Assembly: GCF_000317435.1 (NCBI RefSeq)
Contig: NC_019751.1
Location: 6,696,001-6,760,000 of the forward strand
Length of the DNA stretch: 64,000 bases
DNA from: Calothrix sp. PCC 6303
GTDB taxonomy: Bacteria; Cyanobacteriota; Cyanobacteriia; Cyanobacteriales; Nostocaceae
Direction of reading: 5' to 3'
A model generated the notes under the pieces. That model did not search any database. It worked only from the letters and a program-made list of their open reading frames with translations, and was not told the origin of the DNA. The translations under genes were made by a program, and so were the position numbers. Numbering within the stretch: position 1 is the first letter of the stretch; every line of letters starts with the position of its first letter. Shown here piece after piece: positions 46,619 to 57,153 of this stretch.

Positions 46619-47449
46619 ATGGCTAAACAACGGCTTGACACTTTACTGGTAGAACTAAATCTTTGCCCTTCTCGGAGTTTGGCACAACGACTAATTCAAG
46701 CTGGGGAGGTGACGGTTGATGGTATGGTAGTGGATAAAGTTGGTACAGAAGTGAATGCGATCGCGCAAATCAAAATCAAGCAAAAATCCCGTTTTGTTTC
46801 TCGTGGTGGAGAGAAGCTAGCTAAGGCTTTGACGGTTTTTGATATTCATGTGGCAGGACGTATCTGTTTGGATGCAGGCATCTCCACTGGAGGATTTACA
46901 GATTGTTTGCTGCAAGCTGGTGCGAAGTTGGTTTACGGTGTCGATGTTGGTTATGGACAGGTTGATTGGAAGTTACGTAATGATGCGAGGGTGGTTCTAC
47001 GAGAACGGACTAATATCAGGCATTTGACAGCCGCAGATTTATATAATAATCAGCACTCGAATCCCGAAGAATACGCAGACTTAATTGTCGTAGATGTATC
47101 TTTTATTTCGGCTACCAAGATTCTTCCCGCTTTATGGCAACTTTCCCAAGCACCACGAGAAGCCCTGTTACTGGTGAAACCACAATTCGAGGTCGGTAAA
47201 GAACGTGTGGGAAAAAAGGGGGTTGTCCGCGACCCTAACGACCATGCAGAAGCGATTTTTCAAGTTTGGCAAACAGCAGAAAACTTAGGTTGGGGTTATC
47301 AAGGTTTAACTTGGTCGCCAATTACTGGTCCAGCGGGTAATATCGAATACTTACTATGGTTGAAGATGGAGAGTGTAATTCCATCTCCAGAGTTAGGGGA
47401 AATTAAAGAACTGACAAAATCTGCTGTCGCGGAAATTCGGAAACAGTGA
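46619..47449 (+). CDS. tlyA: TlyA-family rRNA (cytidine-2'-O)-methyltransferase
   Basis: The 276-aa protein has an N-terminal S4 RNA-binding domain (LDTLLVELNLCPSRSLAQRLIQAGEVTVDG) and an FtsJ-like methyltransferase domain (SRGGEKLAKAL, CLDAGISTGGFTDCLLQAGAKLVYGVDVGYGQ). It is related to TlyA enzymes that 2'-O-methylate rRNA. The start is ATG 46619 (MAKQRLDTLL); the open frame continues upstream without conserved sequence. It ends just before a tandem repeat and polA. Confidence 0.92.
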   Translation: MAKQRLDTLLVELNLCPSRSLAQRLIQAGEVTVDGMVVDKVGTEVNAIAQIKIKQKSRFVSRGGEKLAKALTVFDIHVAGRICLDAGISTGGFTDCLLQAGAKLVYGVDVGYGQVDWKLRNDARVVLRERTNIRHLTAADLYNNQHSNPEEYADLIVVDVSFISATKILPALWQLSQAPREALLLVKPQFEVGKERVGKKGVVRDPNDHAEAIFQVWQTAENLGWGYQGLTWSPITGPAGNIEYLLWLKMESVIPSPELGEIKELTKSAVAEIRKQ

Positions 47450-47455
47450 ATAGGT

Positions 47456-47492
47456 GACAGGGAACAGGGAACAGTGAACAGGGAACAGGTAA
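47456..47492. repeat. Tandem GGGAACAG repeat
   Basis: Near-identical GGGAACAGGGAACAG / TGAACAGGGAACAG units lie in the short gap between tlyA and polA, a common intergenic repeat type in this kind of genome. Confidence 0.7.
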
Positions 47493-47502
47493 CGGTTAAA
47501 AT

Positions 47503-50469
47503 ATGAACATATCCTTAACAACCAACGAAAATCATTTGACTTCTGATTCTCCTTCCTCACCCCAACCCACATTCATCTTAGTAGATGGACATTCCTTGGC
47601 ATTCCGTTCCTATTATGCCTTTGCAAAGGGAAGCGATCGCGGTTTGCGGACAAAGACGGGAATTCCGACGAGTATTTGTTTTGGCTTCATCAAATCTCTA
47701 CTAGAAGTCATAGCGACACATCAACCGACGAATATAGCGATCGCATTCGATCTCAGTTTACCAACTTTCCGCCATGAGGCTGCTGAAACTTACAAAGCTG
47801 ACCGTAAAGAGACACCTGAAGACTTTATTATTGACTTGGCAAATCTCCAAGAGTTATTAGCATCTCTAAATATCCAAATTATTACATCTCCTGGCTACGA
47901 GGCAGATGATGTTTTAGGGACTTTAGCTCAAAAAGCCGTAGCAAACCAGTATCAAGTTAAAATTCTCACAGGCGATCGGGATTTATTTCAACTCATAGAT
48001 ACAAATCAAAAAATTACTGTTCTTTATCTGAATAAAGAAGGACTGCGACGCAACGGAACTGGAGGAAATGAATTTAGTCCCGATGATGTCAAAGAAAGCA
48101 TGGGTATTTTACCCTCACAGGTAGTTGATTATAAAGCTCTTTGTGGTGATACTTCAGATAATATTCCAGGTGTTAAGGGAATTGGAGACAAAACAGCAGT
48201 TCAACTACTCAATACCTATGGTTCATTAGAAAATATTTATGCTTCTTTAAATGAAATTAAAGGTGCAACTCAAAAGAAATTGCAAGAAGGTAAGGAAGAT
48301 GCGGAAAAATCCCGTTATCTTGCACAAATAATTTTAGATGTACCTTTAGATATCGATTTGGAAAAAACGAAATTACAAGGTTTTGATCAAAGTCATTTGA
48401 TTCCCATTTTAGAAAAGCTAGAGTTAAACTCTTTTTTAGGGAAGATTAATCAGATTCAGCAACGATTTGGGGGTACAACTGCAAAAGCTGAAGAGGAAAA
48501 GCAACCTCAAAAAGATGTTATTTATAACGATAGTAATGACTTTGATTTGTGGTTTTGGAGTGCTGAAGAAACCGATAAAGCGAGAAATTCCATCATTGCA
48601 ACTCAAGCTTTAGTTAAACCTTGGATAGTTGATACAGAGGATCAATTATTAGAATTAGTTAAAATCCTCAAAAAACTAATAAATCGAGAAACACCAGTTG
48701 CTTGGGATACAGAAACCAGTGCTTTAGAACCTCGTGATGCTGAATTAGTTGGAGTCGGTTGTTGTTGGGGAAGCGAACCTAATCAAGTTGCATATATTCC
48801 TATTACCCACACGGCAGGTAATAACTTAGATAAAGAAGTTGTTCTAAATTTTCTCAAACCGATCCTCGAAAGTGAAAAATATCCCAAAACCTTTCAGAAT
48901 ACAAAATTTGACCGCTCAATATTTCGTTGTCAAGGAATTAACTTAGCTGGAGTCATATTTGACCCCATGCTGGTAAGTTATGTAATTAACCCTGATGCAA
49001 AACATAGTTTAAATGAAATTTCCAGCCGCTATTTGGATTTAACCCTAATTAGCTATCAAGACTTAGTTCCCAAAGGTAAAACCATAGGTGATGTTGATAT
49101 TGCCAAAGTTGGATACTATTGTTGCTTACAAGTTCATGCAACATACCAACTTGTAGGAAAATTAAAAGCTGAACTGGAAACACTTCCCCAACTGCAACAA
49201 CTATTAGAATCAATCGAGATTCCCCTAGAACCAGTTTTAGCGGAAATGGAACATCAAGGAATTAGGGTAAATTCTGCATATTTAGCAGAACTTTCTCAAC
49301 AACTAGAAACAGACTTAAAAAAACTAGAAATCCAAGCTTACGAAATTGCAGGGGAAGCATTTAATCTAGGTTCACCCAAACAACTTAGTCAAATTCTATT
49401 TGAAAAACTCGGTTTAAGTACTAAATACTCTCGAAAAATTCCTACAGGTTACTCTACAGATGCAGCAACATTAGAAAAGTTACGTGATGTTGATGAAAGT
49501 GGGTTAGTTGAGTTAATTACAGAAAATCGCACCCTAGCAAAACTAAAATCTACCTATGTTGATGCTTTACCATTATTAGTCCGTACAGATACACAACGAC
49601 TTCATACTGATTTTAACCAAACTGTCACATCTACCGGACGGTTATCTTCATCCAATCCTAACTTACAAAATATCCCCATTCGTACAGCCTTTAGTCGGCA
49701 AATTCGTAAAGCATTTATCCCAGAATCAGGATGGTTGATGGTAGCTGCTGACTACTCCCAAATCGAGTTAAGAATTCTCGCACATTTAAGCCAAGAACCC
49801 GTATTAGTAGAAGCTTATCAAAATAATCAAGATATTCATACAATTACCGCCAAATTAATCCTAGAAAAAGATGATGTCACAGCAGATGAAAGAAGAGTTG
49901 CCAAAACAATTAACTTTGGTGTGATTTATGGAATGGGTTCTTTAAGATTTTCCCGTTCAACAGGTATTGATAAAAATCTTGCTAATGAATTCATTAAGCG
50001 TTTTTACACCCGCTACCCCCAAATCTTTGTATATTTAGAAGGGGTAAAAAAACAAGCAATTTCCCAAGGTTACGTAGAAACAATTTGCGGTCGTCGTCGC
50101 TATTTAGAGTTTAATGGGAATAGCCTCTTAAGTCTCAAAGGTGTAAATCCTGATGAAATAGACTTGAGTAAATTAAAAAATTTGGGTCCCTACGATGCTG
50201 GATTATTACGTGCAGCAGCTAACGCACCAATTCAAGGTTCTAGTGCTGACATCATCAAAATTGCCATGATTGAAATGCACAAAGTTTTGAAAGATTATCA
50301 AGCACGGTTATTATTACAAGTCCATGATGAATTAGTATTTGAAGTTCCACCGGATGAATGGCAAGAATTGGAACCAAAAATCAAATTAGCAATGGAAAAT
50401 GCACTCAAACTAACAGTTCCATTACTAGTGGAAGTTCATGCTGGTGACAACTGGATGGAAACTAAGTAG
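47503..50469 (+). CDS. polA: DNA polymerase I
   Basis: The 988-aa Pol I has a 5'-3' exonuclease domain (about 20-310; FILVDGHSLAFRSYYAF, YKADRKETPEDF, GYEADDVLGTLA, GDTSDNIPGVKGIGDKT), a 3'-5' exonuclease domain (about 375-560; exo I DTET with D402 and E404, exo II FD470) and a polymerase domain (motif A VAADYSQIELRILAHLS, O-helix RRVAKTINFGVIYGMGS, motif C QVHDELVFEV). In the exo III region (GYYCCLQVHATYQL) the catalytic Asp position reads Gln543, so proofreading may be weak or lost. An alternative start with a shorter N-terminus is possible. Confidence 0.96.
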   Translation: MNISLTTNENHLTSDSPSSPQPTFILVDGHSLAFRSYYAFAKGSDRGLRTKTGIPTSICFGFIKSLLEVIATHQPTNIAIAFDLSLPTFRHEAAETYKADRKETPEDFIIDLANLQELLASLNIQIITSPGYEADDVLGTLAQKAVANQYQVKILTGDRDLFQLIDTNQKITVLYLNKEGLRRNGTGGNEFSPDDVKESMGILPSQVVDYKALCGDTSDNIPGVKGIGDKTAVQLLNTYGSLENIYASLNEIKGATQKKLQEGKEDAEKSRYLAQIILDVPLDIDLEKTKLQGFDQSHLIPILEKLELNSFLGKINQIQQRFGGTTAKAEEEKQPQKDVIYNDSNDFDLWFWSAEETDKARNSIIATQALVKPWIVDTEDQLLELVKILKKLINRETPVAWDTETSALEPRDAELVGVGCCWGSEPNQVAYIPITHTAGNNLDKEVVLNFLKPILESEKYPKTFQNTKFDRSIFRCQGINLAGVIFDPMLVSYVINPDAKHSLNEISSRYLDLTLISYQDLVPKGKTIGDVDIAKVGYYCCLQVHATYQLVGKLKAELETLPQLQQLLESIEIPLEPVLAEMEHQGIRVNSAYLAELSQQLETDLKKLEIQAYEIAGEAFNLGSPKQLSQILFEKLGLSTKYSRKIPTGYSTDAATLEKLRDVDESGLVELITENRTLAKLKSTYVDALPLLVRTDTQRLHTDFNQTVTSTGRLSSSNPNLQNIPIRTAFSRQIRKAFIPESGWLMVAADYSQIELRILAHLSQEPVLVEAYQNNQDIHTITAKLILEKDDVTADERRVAKTINFGVIYGMGSLRFSRSTGIDKNLANEFIKRFYTRYPQIFVYLEGVKKQAISQGYVETICGRRRYLEFNGNSLLSLKGVNPDEIDLSKLKNLGPYDAGLLRAAANAPIQGSSADIIKIAMIEMHKVLKDYQARLLLQVHDELVFEVPPDEWQELEPKIKLAMENALKLTVPLLVEVHAGDNWMETK

Positions 50470-50576
50470 GTTTAGGATTTTAACAACTTAAGTGGTTGGA
50501 TAGAATTAATTGTACAATGAATGTCATTACGAGCATAATGACTGTAAATATTTTTGTCCAGGTACTTAAATCAGAA

Positions 50577-50686
50577 TTAATACCAATTTTCAGAAAGAAT
50601 GAGACAGATGAGTGGGTGAGGCTTTTGCAGTGCTAAACCCCTACTGGTTGTCTATATGTTGCAATCATTTTTTGAATTGGTATAAT
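50577..50686. repeat. MITE-like inverted repeat after polA
   Basis: ATACCAATT (50580-50588) and AATTGGTAT (50675-50683) bound a ~105-base segment, with further imperfect match beyond (AATACCAATTTT vs rc of AAATTGGTATAAT). This is a common cyanobacterial repeat terminus. It lies 110 bases after polA in a 314-base gap that has no gene. Confidence 0.6.
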
Positions 50687-50783
50687 TTTTGAAATCTAGT
50701 CTAAAAAATGTAAAAAAAAATAGTTTAATATACTAAAAACTGGTATTTAATTAGTATTAAAATCTGAAATTAGGTAAATTTTT

Positions 50784-51308
50784 ATGAATAATGCCGTCAG
50801 AAAAACTTCACCAGCGCTATTTAGTCTCGGCTTATTTTGTTTCTTCCTACCATTTACCACAGTTTCTTGCCAAGAACAGCAGCTAACAACATTTAATGGA
50901 ATTGAATTAGCTGGGGGTAAGGAAGTTAGGACACCAAGTATATTAGGTTCACCATCAAAATCGGAAAAAATACCTGGTGAACCTTTAGCGGCACTGGCAA
51001 TTCTTTCAGGATTGGTGGGATTAGGAAGCAGCTTTATTAAAATTAAAAGAAGTGGTATTATCCCGACAGGTTCGGCAGCAGCAGGTTTTATTCTGTTATT
51101 AATGTTGAAAACAAAAATTGATGATACAGTTGCCAAGGAAGGGGCTGGTCTAATTTTAGTGAGCTATGGTTTAGGATTTTGGCTAGCTTTTATTATTTAT
51201 GTTTCGGCAATGTTAGTCAATATCTACGGTTTGATTATTGAAAAAAATGAAAGTGAAGCTATGAAGGCTGGGGAATCAAAGGTTACTTCAGATAGTGAAA
51301 ATTTTTAA
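50784..51308 (+). CDS. Unknown membrane protein with a Cys-containing N-terminal helix
   Basis: The 174-aa protein has a hydrophobic N-terminus with the TVSC motif (SLGLFCFFLPFTTVSCQEQQLT), similar to but not clearly a lipobox. Further hydrophobic segments lie at about 68-85, 92-108 and 122-148. Conserved features are absent in my memory of families, so no function is proposed. Its position between polA and nagZ gives no operon hint. Confidence 0.55.
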   Translation: MNNAVRKTSPALFSLGLFCFFLPFTTVSCQEQQLTTFNGIELAGGKEVRTPSILGSPSKSEKIPGEPLAALAILSGLVGLGSSFIKIKRSGIIPTGSAAAGFILLLMLKTKIDDTVAKEGAGLILVSYGLGFWLAFIIYVSAMLVNIYGLIIEKNESEAMKAGESKVTSDSENF

Positions 51309-51326
51309 AAACAATTGAATAGTAAG

Positions 51327-51398
51327 AGAGACGCGACACCCTACGACTACGGCTGTCGAGCGAAGCCGAGACACGCTCAGGGTAAATGTCTTGTCTCT
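51327..51398. repeat. Nested inverted repeat
   Basis: AGAGAC/GTCTCT (51327-51332 and 51393-51398) encloses ACCCT/AGGGT (51338-51342 and 51379-51383) and CGGCT/AGCCG in the centre. It lies between the two converging genes. Confidence 0.55.
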
Positions 51399-51417
51399 AT
51401 ATCGAACCTATAAAAGT

Positions 51418-52506
51418 CTAATTCATCATACAATCGATTGCTAATTCGGCATGAGCTAGTAGGGTATTTTTATCTAATAAACTGACAGAATATTGAGGTG
51501 TGATGGCAAGTAATTCATCAATTCTTTGTTTTGCACTAGAAATAACCGACTCATGCAAGCTACCGTTACTCAAAGAAGTTGCAAAATCAGATGCGATCGC
51601 ATAAACTCTTTCAACCGTAGAACTTGGTAAGTTGCGAGAAACAATAAATAGATCACACCCTGCATTTACAGATTGTGCAACTGTTCCTGGGTGGGTAAAT
51701 AAATCAGCAACAGCTTTCATATCCAAATCATCCGACACCACCACACCGGAAAAACCTAATTCCTGACGCAACATATCCTTTAAAACTAGTTTTGAAAGAG
51801 TCGCAGGTGCATTTGCATCGATTTTGGGAAACAAAATATGTGCTGTCATCACCAATGGGACACCCGCTGCAATCAATTTTTGGAAAGGAATCAATTCACG
51901 CGATCGCATTTCGGCTTTAGTGAGGTTTAATACTGGTAGCTCCAAATGCGAATCAGTACTAGTGTCCCCATGTCCAGGGAAATGCTTGGCACAACCAGTA
52001 ATTCCCGCTTCCCTAAGTCCTTGGAGGTACTCAACAGCATGGAGGGCAGCAGTATCTTCCGTAACACCAAAAGCCCTTGGTCCAATAATTGGGTTATTAG
52101 GGTTAGAAAAAATATCCGCCACTGGAGACCAAGATACATTAATTCCCAGGGATTTTAATTCTATTCCCGTCGCTTTCCCCACAGCAAATGATCTTTCCCC
52201 ATAAAATGCAGCATAGGGAAACCGAGTAATCGGTAAAGGAGAACGCACCACCCGACCCCCCTCATGGTCTATTGTGACAAACATGCGATCGCGTTCTGCA
52301 TACTGCCTAACTTGATTCGTTAAATCACCCAAACTTTCAACCCAAGCATCGTAAGGGACATCTTGACGAAAATTCGCCGCAAAAAATATCACCCCTACAG
52401 GATTTAAATCCCTGAGAAGCTTTTTGTCATCATCACTTAATTTTGTACCAGAAACACCCAAAATTAGATGATGACCAAATTTCCTTGTGTGTGCCAATGA
52501 AGTCAT
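51418..52506 (-). CDS. nagZ: Beta-N-acetylhexosaminidase (GH3), NagZ-type
   Basis: The GH3 enzyme is predicted to cleave GlcNAc from anhydro-muropeptides in peptidoglycan recycling. The 362-aa protein has the histidine-loop KHFPGHGDTSTDSH (174-187), VTIDHEGGRV (77-86) and the nucleophile in VVVSDDLDM (D259). No signal peptide is visible, suggesting a cytosolic enzyme. The start reads MTSLAHTRKFGHH. Confidence 0.93.
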   Translation of the reverse strand: MTSLAHTRKFGHHLILGVSGTKLSDDDKKLLRDLNPVGVIFFAANFRQDVPYDAWVESLGDLTNQVRQYAERDRMFVTIDHEGGRVVRSPLPITRFPYAAFYGERSFAVGKATGIELKSLGINVSWSPVADIFSNPNNPIIGPRAFGVTEDTAALHAVEYLQGLREAGITGCAKHFPGHGDTSTDSHLELPVLNLTKAEMRSRELIPFQKLIAAGVPLVMTAHILFPKIDANAPATLSKLVLKDMLRQELGFSGVVVSDDLDMKAVADLFTHPGTVAQSVNAGCDLFIVSRNLPSSTVERVYAIASDFATSLSNGSLHESVISSAKQRIDELLAITPQYSVSLLDKNTLLAHAELAIDCMMN

Positions 52507-52626
52507 AAAAATTAGCTGAAATTTAGCTTAATTCTCGGACAACAACGCCAAAATGTGAAATGTAACGTAATGCAACGTATAATAAGAACGGAAAACCCTT
52601 AATAAATATTAAAGAAAGTAAGATAA

Positions 52627-54985
<2,359 letters not shown>

Positions 54986-55185
54986 AAGTACTCTTTTTAG
55001 GGCAATTTACACTCCAAAAGAAACCGGGCTTTTCACAGCCCAAAATTTAGATTCATCAGATTTTTCTCGGCTTGATTCCCAAACCCGGTTTCCAATTATT
55101 TTCTTCCTTCCACTATCTCAGATTTTATTCATTTTGGGGGTTGACAAAGAAGTCAACATTAAGTACATTTATTATTTGTACGCCT

Positions 55186-55277
55186 GGAGCGGTGGCTGAG
55201 TGGTCTAAAGCGCCGGATTGCTAATCCGGTGTACGGCAGGTAACTCCGTACCGAGGGTTCGAATCCCTCCCTCTCCG
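55186..55277 (+). tRNA. trnS-GCU: tRNA-Ser (GCU anticodon)
   Basis: A 92-base class II tRNA has a long variable arm. The anticodon loop is TTGCTAA (GCT), the D-arm region is GGCTGAGTGG and the T-arm is GAGGG-TTCGAAT-CCCTC; the discriminator base is G and no CCA is encoded. The acceptor stem shows a C-T mismatch at positions 5:68 (5' GGAGCGG vs 3' CCTCTCC). Confidence 0.95.
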
Positions 55278-55318
55278 TTTTAGGATACTTCCTAGACCTT
55301 TGTGAGGTTGTGAATCAC

Positions 55319-55740
55319 TTATTCCCATGATGGAAACTTCCCCTGTGAAGCCAAATTTTGAATTAGCTGATTTAACAAATCCATAAAGCTTTTTTTGATG
55401 CCTGTCCAATCAATATTTTCTTCAACGAAAATATCGTAAAGGAAAGAAACTAAAAGAATTTCGCCTTTTGGTAATAATTTTCTTAAGCCATCCATAAATA
55501 GGAATATGAGGGTGAGTTTTAGCCAAATGAGCGCTAAAGAGTGTGGCTCTCCCTTAGTTCCTTCTGGATAGATAATTAAAATATCACCCTGAGATAGAGC
55601 TTCTGAGCAACTGAGTAATGGGTTTTCGCGGTGACTTAAATTGTGACGTTTAAGACTAATAATATTGAGAATATTTAGGGAAAACCAGGCTAGAAGAGAA
55701 TTCTTGAGAAAATAATCCTCAGCTACCACAGATCGCAATT
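55319..55740 (-). pseudogene. Decayed PlsC-type acyltransferase
   Basis: The C-terminal part reads like lysophospholipid acyltransferases (FLKNSLLAWFSLNILNIISLKRHN, DILIIYPEGTKGEPHS, LPKGEILLVSFLYDIFVEENIDWTG). The N-terminal HxxxxD catalytic box is missing, replaced upstream of about 55740 by hairpin-repeat DNA, and a ~15-residue segment after GEPHS appears lost. The frame stays open to 55909 only because it runs through the repeat region. It is probably non-functional. Confidence 0.75.
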
Positions 55741-55789
55741 TTTGTCGCAAAAAAGTATCGAAATCAGAGCAAAGTATTCCAAGTAAAAA

Positions 55790-56060
55790 AATCCTCAATC
55801 GTCGTTGCGTAGCTTGCGAACCTAAGGTTAGAGGAACGAAGTTGCTTGCATCCTGCAGGGTAGCAATCCCGTAATATCCAAGTTCTTGCGTATAGCCTAC
55901 GGCATTCAAGAAAGGCGAAGCCGCCCTGAAAGGGCTAGGGCTTATGCTTCATTCCGCTACCCTACGGGAACGCTTACCGTAGGATGCCCGCAGGGCTATA
56001 GAGCGTTTCTTGTATGCCCAAAGGGCTTTACGCTCCATACTACGAAACGGAGAAGCAAAC
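55790..56060. repeat. REP-like hairpin array abutting the acyltransferase pseudogene
   Basis: Multiple short GC-rich palindromes of the GCCC-N3-GGGC type occur (GCCCTGAAAGGGC, GCCCGCAGGGC, GCCCAAAGGGC), along with CCCTACGGG and GTAGCTTGCGAAC. The segment TTTCTTG-ATGCCC-AAAGGGCT-TAC also matches 10069-10093. The array probably replaced the 5' end of the acyltransferase gene. Confidence 0.7.
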
Positions 56061-56173
56061 TACGCAATGACACATGAGTGTTAGTTGTTTTGAGCGTCTA
56101 GGGGGATATTTGACTATCCCTTTTAAGCAAGTCTTAAAGAATCTGCCTTTCTTGAGAGGGCAGAGTGTCAATA

Positions 56174-56572
56174 CTACTTATCTTCTTCAGCTAACACAAT
56201 TACAGGTAGAGAAAGACTAGAATTTATTTCTAAATTAATCGATGCAATTGCATCTGAAGAAGTTTGTTGTAATTCCTTTAACAACGCAACACTCTGATCC
56301 AGTAGTTTATCAACATCAATCCCACCAAAAACAGATGGGTAACGGCGGAGACGATTACTACCTTCACCAAGGAGAATCATCGCACCGCGTAAATTTTTGT
56401 TCCCCAAGTGATACAGGGCTACAGCAATCTGTAAAATGCCCTGATAAAAGCTTTTTTCTGGCTCTGTTGAGTCAATCCACAGAGCCTCTAGGGTGTCATG
56501 GCAGGCATAAAACTGTCTTGTGTTGAACTGTTCTATGCCTAGCCAATATTCCTCTGGCATTTCTGCACTCAT
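56174..56572 (-). CDS. DUF309 domain protein
   Basis: The 132-residue helical protein has the DUF309 core motif (FNTRQFYACHDTLEALW, then QGILQIAVALYHLGNKNLRGA). Its function is unknown. Its ATG overlaps the ftrC stop by 4 bases (ATGA), suggesting translational coupling with the thioredoxin-reductase catalytic subunit, although family members are not otherwise known to function with it. Confidence 0.88.
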   Translation of the reverse strand: MSAEMPEEYWLGIEQFNTRQFYACHDTLEALWIDSTEPEKSFYQGILQIAVALYHLGNKNLRGAMILLGEGSNRLRRYPSVFGGIDVDKLLDQSVALLKELQQTSSDAIASINLEINSSLSLPVIVLAEEDK

Positions 56573-56934
56573 CCCATAGTATCCCGGACTTCCTTAATGG
56601 TTTGGAGGGAGATTTCTTGGCTTTGTCCAGCAAATTCATTGTCGGAGGTGAGGAATAACATACAATGGCATTCCTTGCGCTCACGCATTGGTACACAGGG
56701 ACAGTTCCAAAATGCAGCTGAAACTTCGGCTTCTTTATCTTCGTAGTGGCGACAAGGACATAAAGGTGCTCCCAGTTCGTCTTTGTGTTTGGCAAGCCCT
56801 TCAATTACAACAGCAGTAACGGAAGGTTCGGAGCAAAAATAGGTACCTGTGCGCTTTGCGTATTGCTCGGAAAAATGCCGCATCGCTTCAAGATTTTTGT
56901 CGGTGGACTGTGTGCTAACCTCTGGTGAGAGCAT
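56569..56934 (-). CDS. ftrC: Ferredoxin-thioredoxin reductase catalytic subunit
   Basis: FtrC reduces thioredoxins with ferredoxin electrons to control carbon fixation and other light-regulated enzymes. The 121-aa protein carries the characteristic cysteine set: C34 (YFCSEP), C59 and C61 (APLCPCRHY), C78 and C80 (FWNCPCVPM), C89 and C91 (KECHCMLF), for the 4Fe-4S cluster and redox-active disulfide. The start at ATG 56934 reads MLSPEVSTQSTDKNLEAMRHF. Confidence 0.96.
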   Translation of the reverse strand: MLSPEVSTQSTDKNLEAMRHFSEQYAKRTGTYFCSEPSVTAVVIEGLAKHKDELGAPLCPCRHYEDKEAEVSAAFWNCPCVPMRERKECHCMLFLTSDNEFAGQSQEISLQTIKEVRDTMG

Positions 56935-57028
56935 AGGATCGGTATCTCGTAAGTTTCAATGTTTCTTTGCATTGTACCGCAGCCTACAGATGCAAGTACT
57001 GGGGAAAGTTCCCCATATATTTTAAATA

Positions 57029-57093
57029 AGGGGCAGGGGAAGCTGGGGAAGCTGGGGAGGTAGGGGAGGCAGGGGAAGCTGGGGAGGCAGGAA
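57029..57093. repeat. G-rich tandem repeat with G-quadruplex potential
   Basis: Units of the form GGGGAAGCT / GGGGAGGTA / GGGGAGGCA occur in tandem (57030-57092), giving more than four GGGG runs with short loops on the plus strand. It lies between pilT and ftrC, about 60 bases past the pilT stop. GGGGAA-AG-TTCCCC is just upstream at 57001-57014. Confidence 0.75.
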
Positions 57094-57153
57094 GTATAAG
57101 GAACGATTTAAGACTCGACTTCTCAACTACTAGCGGTTAGCGAATAAACCGCT

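Noticed and set aside
55221-55409. 62-codon minus-strand ORF containing RRGRDSNPR
   Set aside because: This is the well-known artefact of translating the antisense of a tRNA-Ser gene.
55886-56077. 63-codon plus-strand ORF
   Set aside because: It is composed of the hairpin-repeat array and has no independent support.
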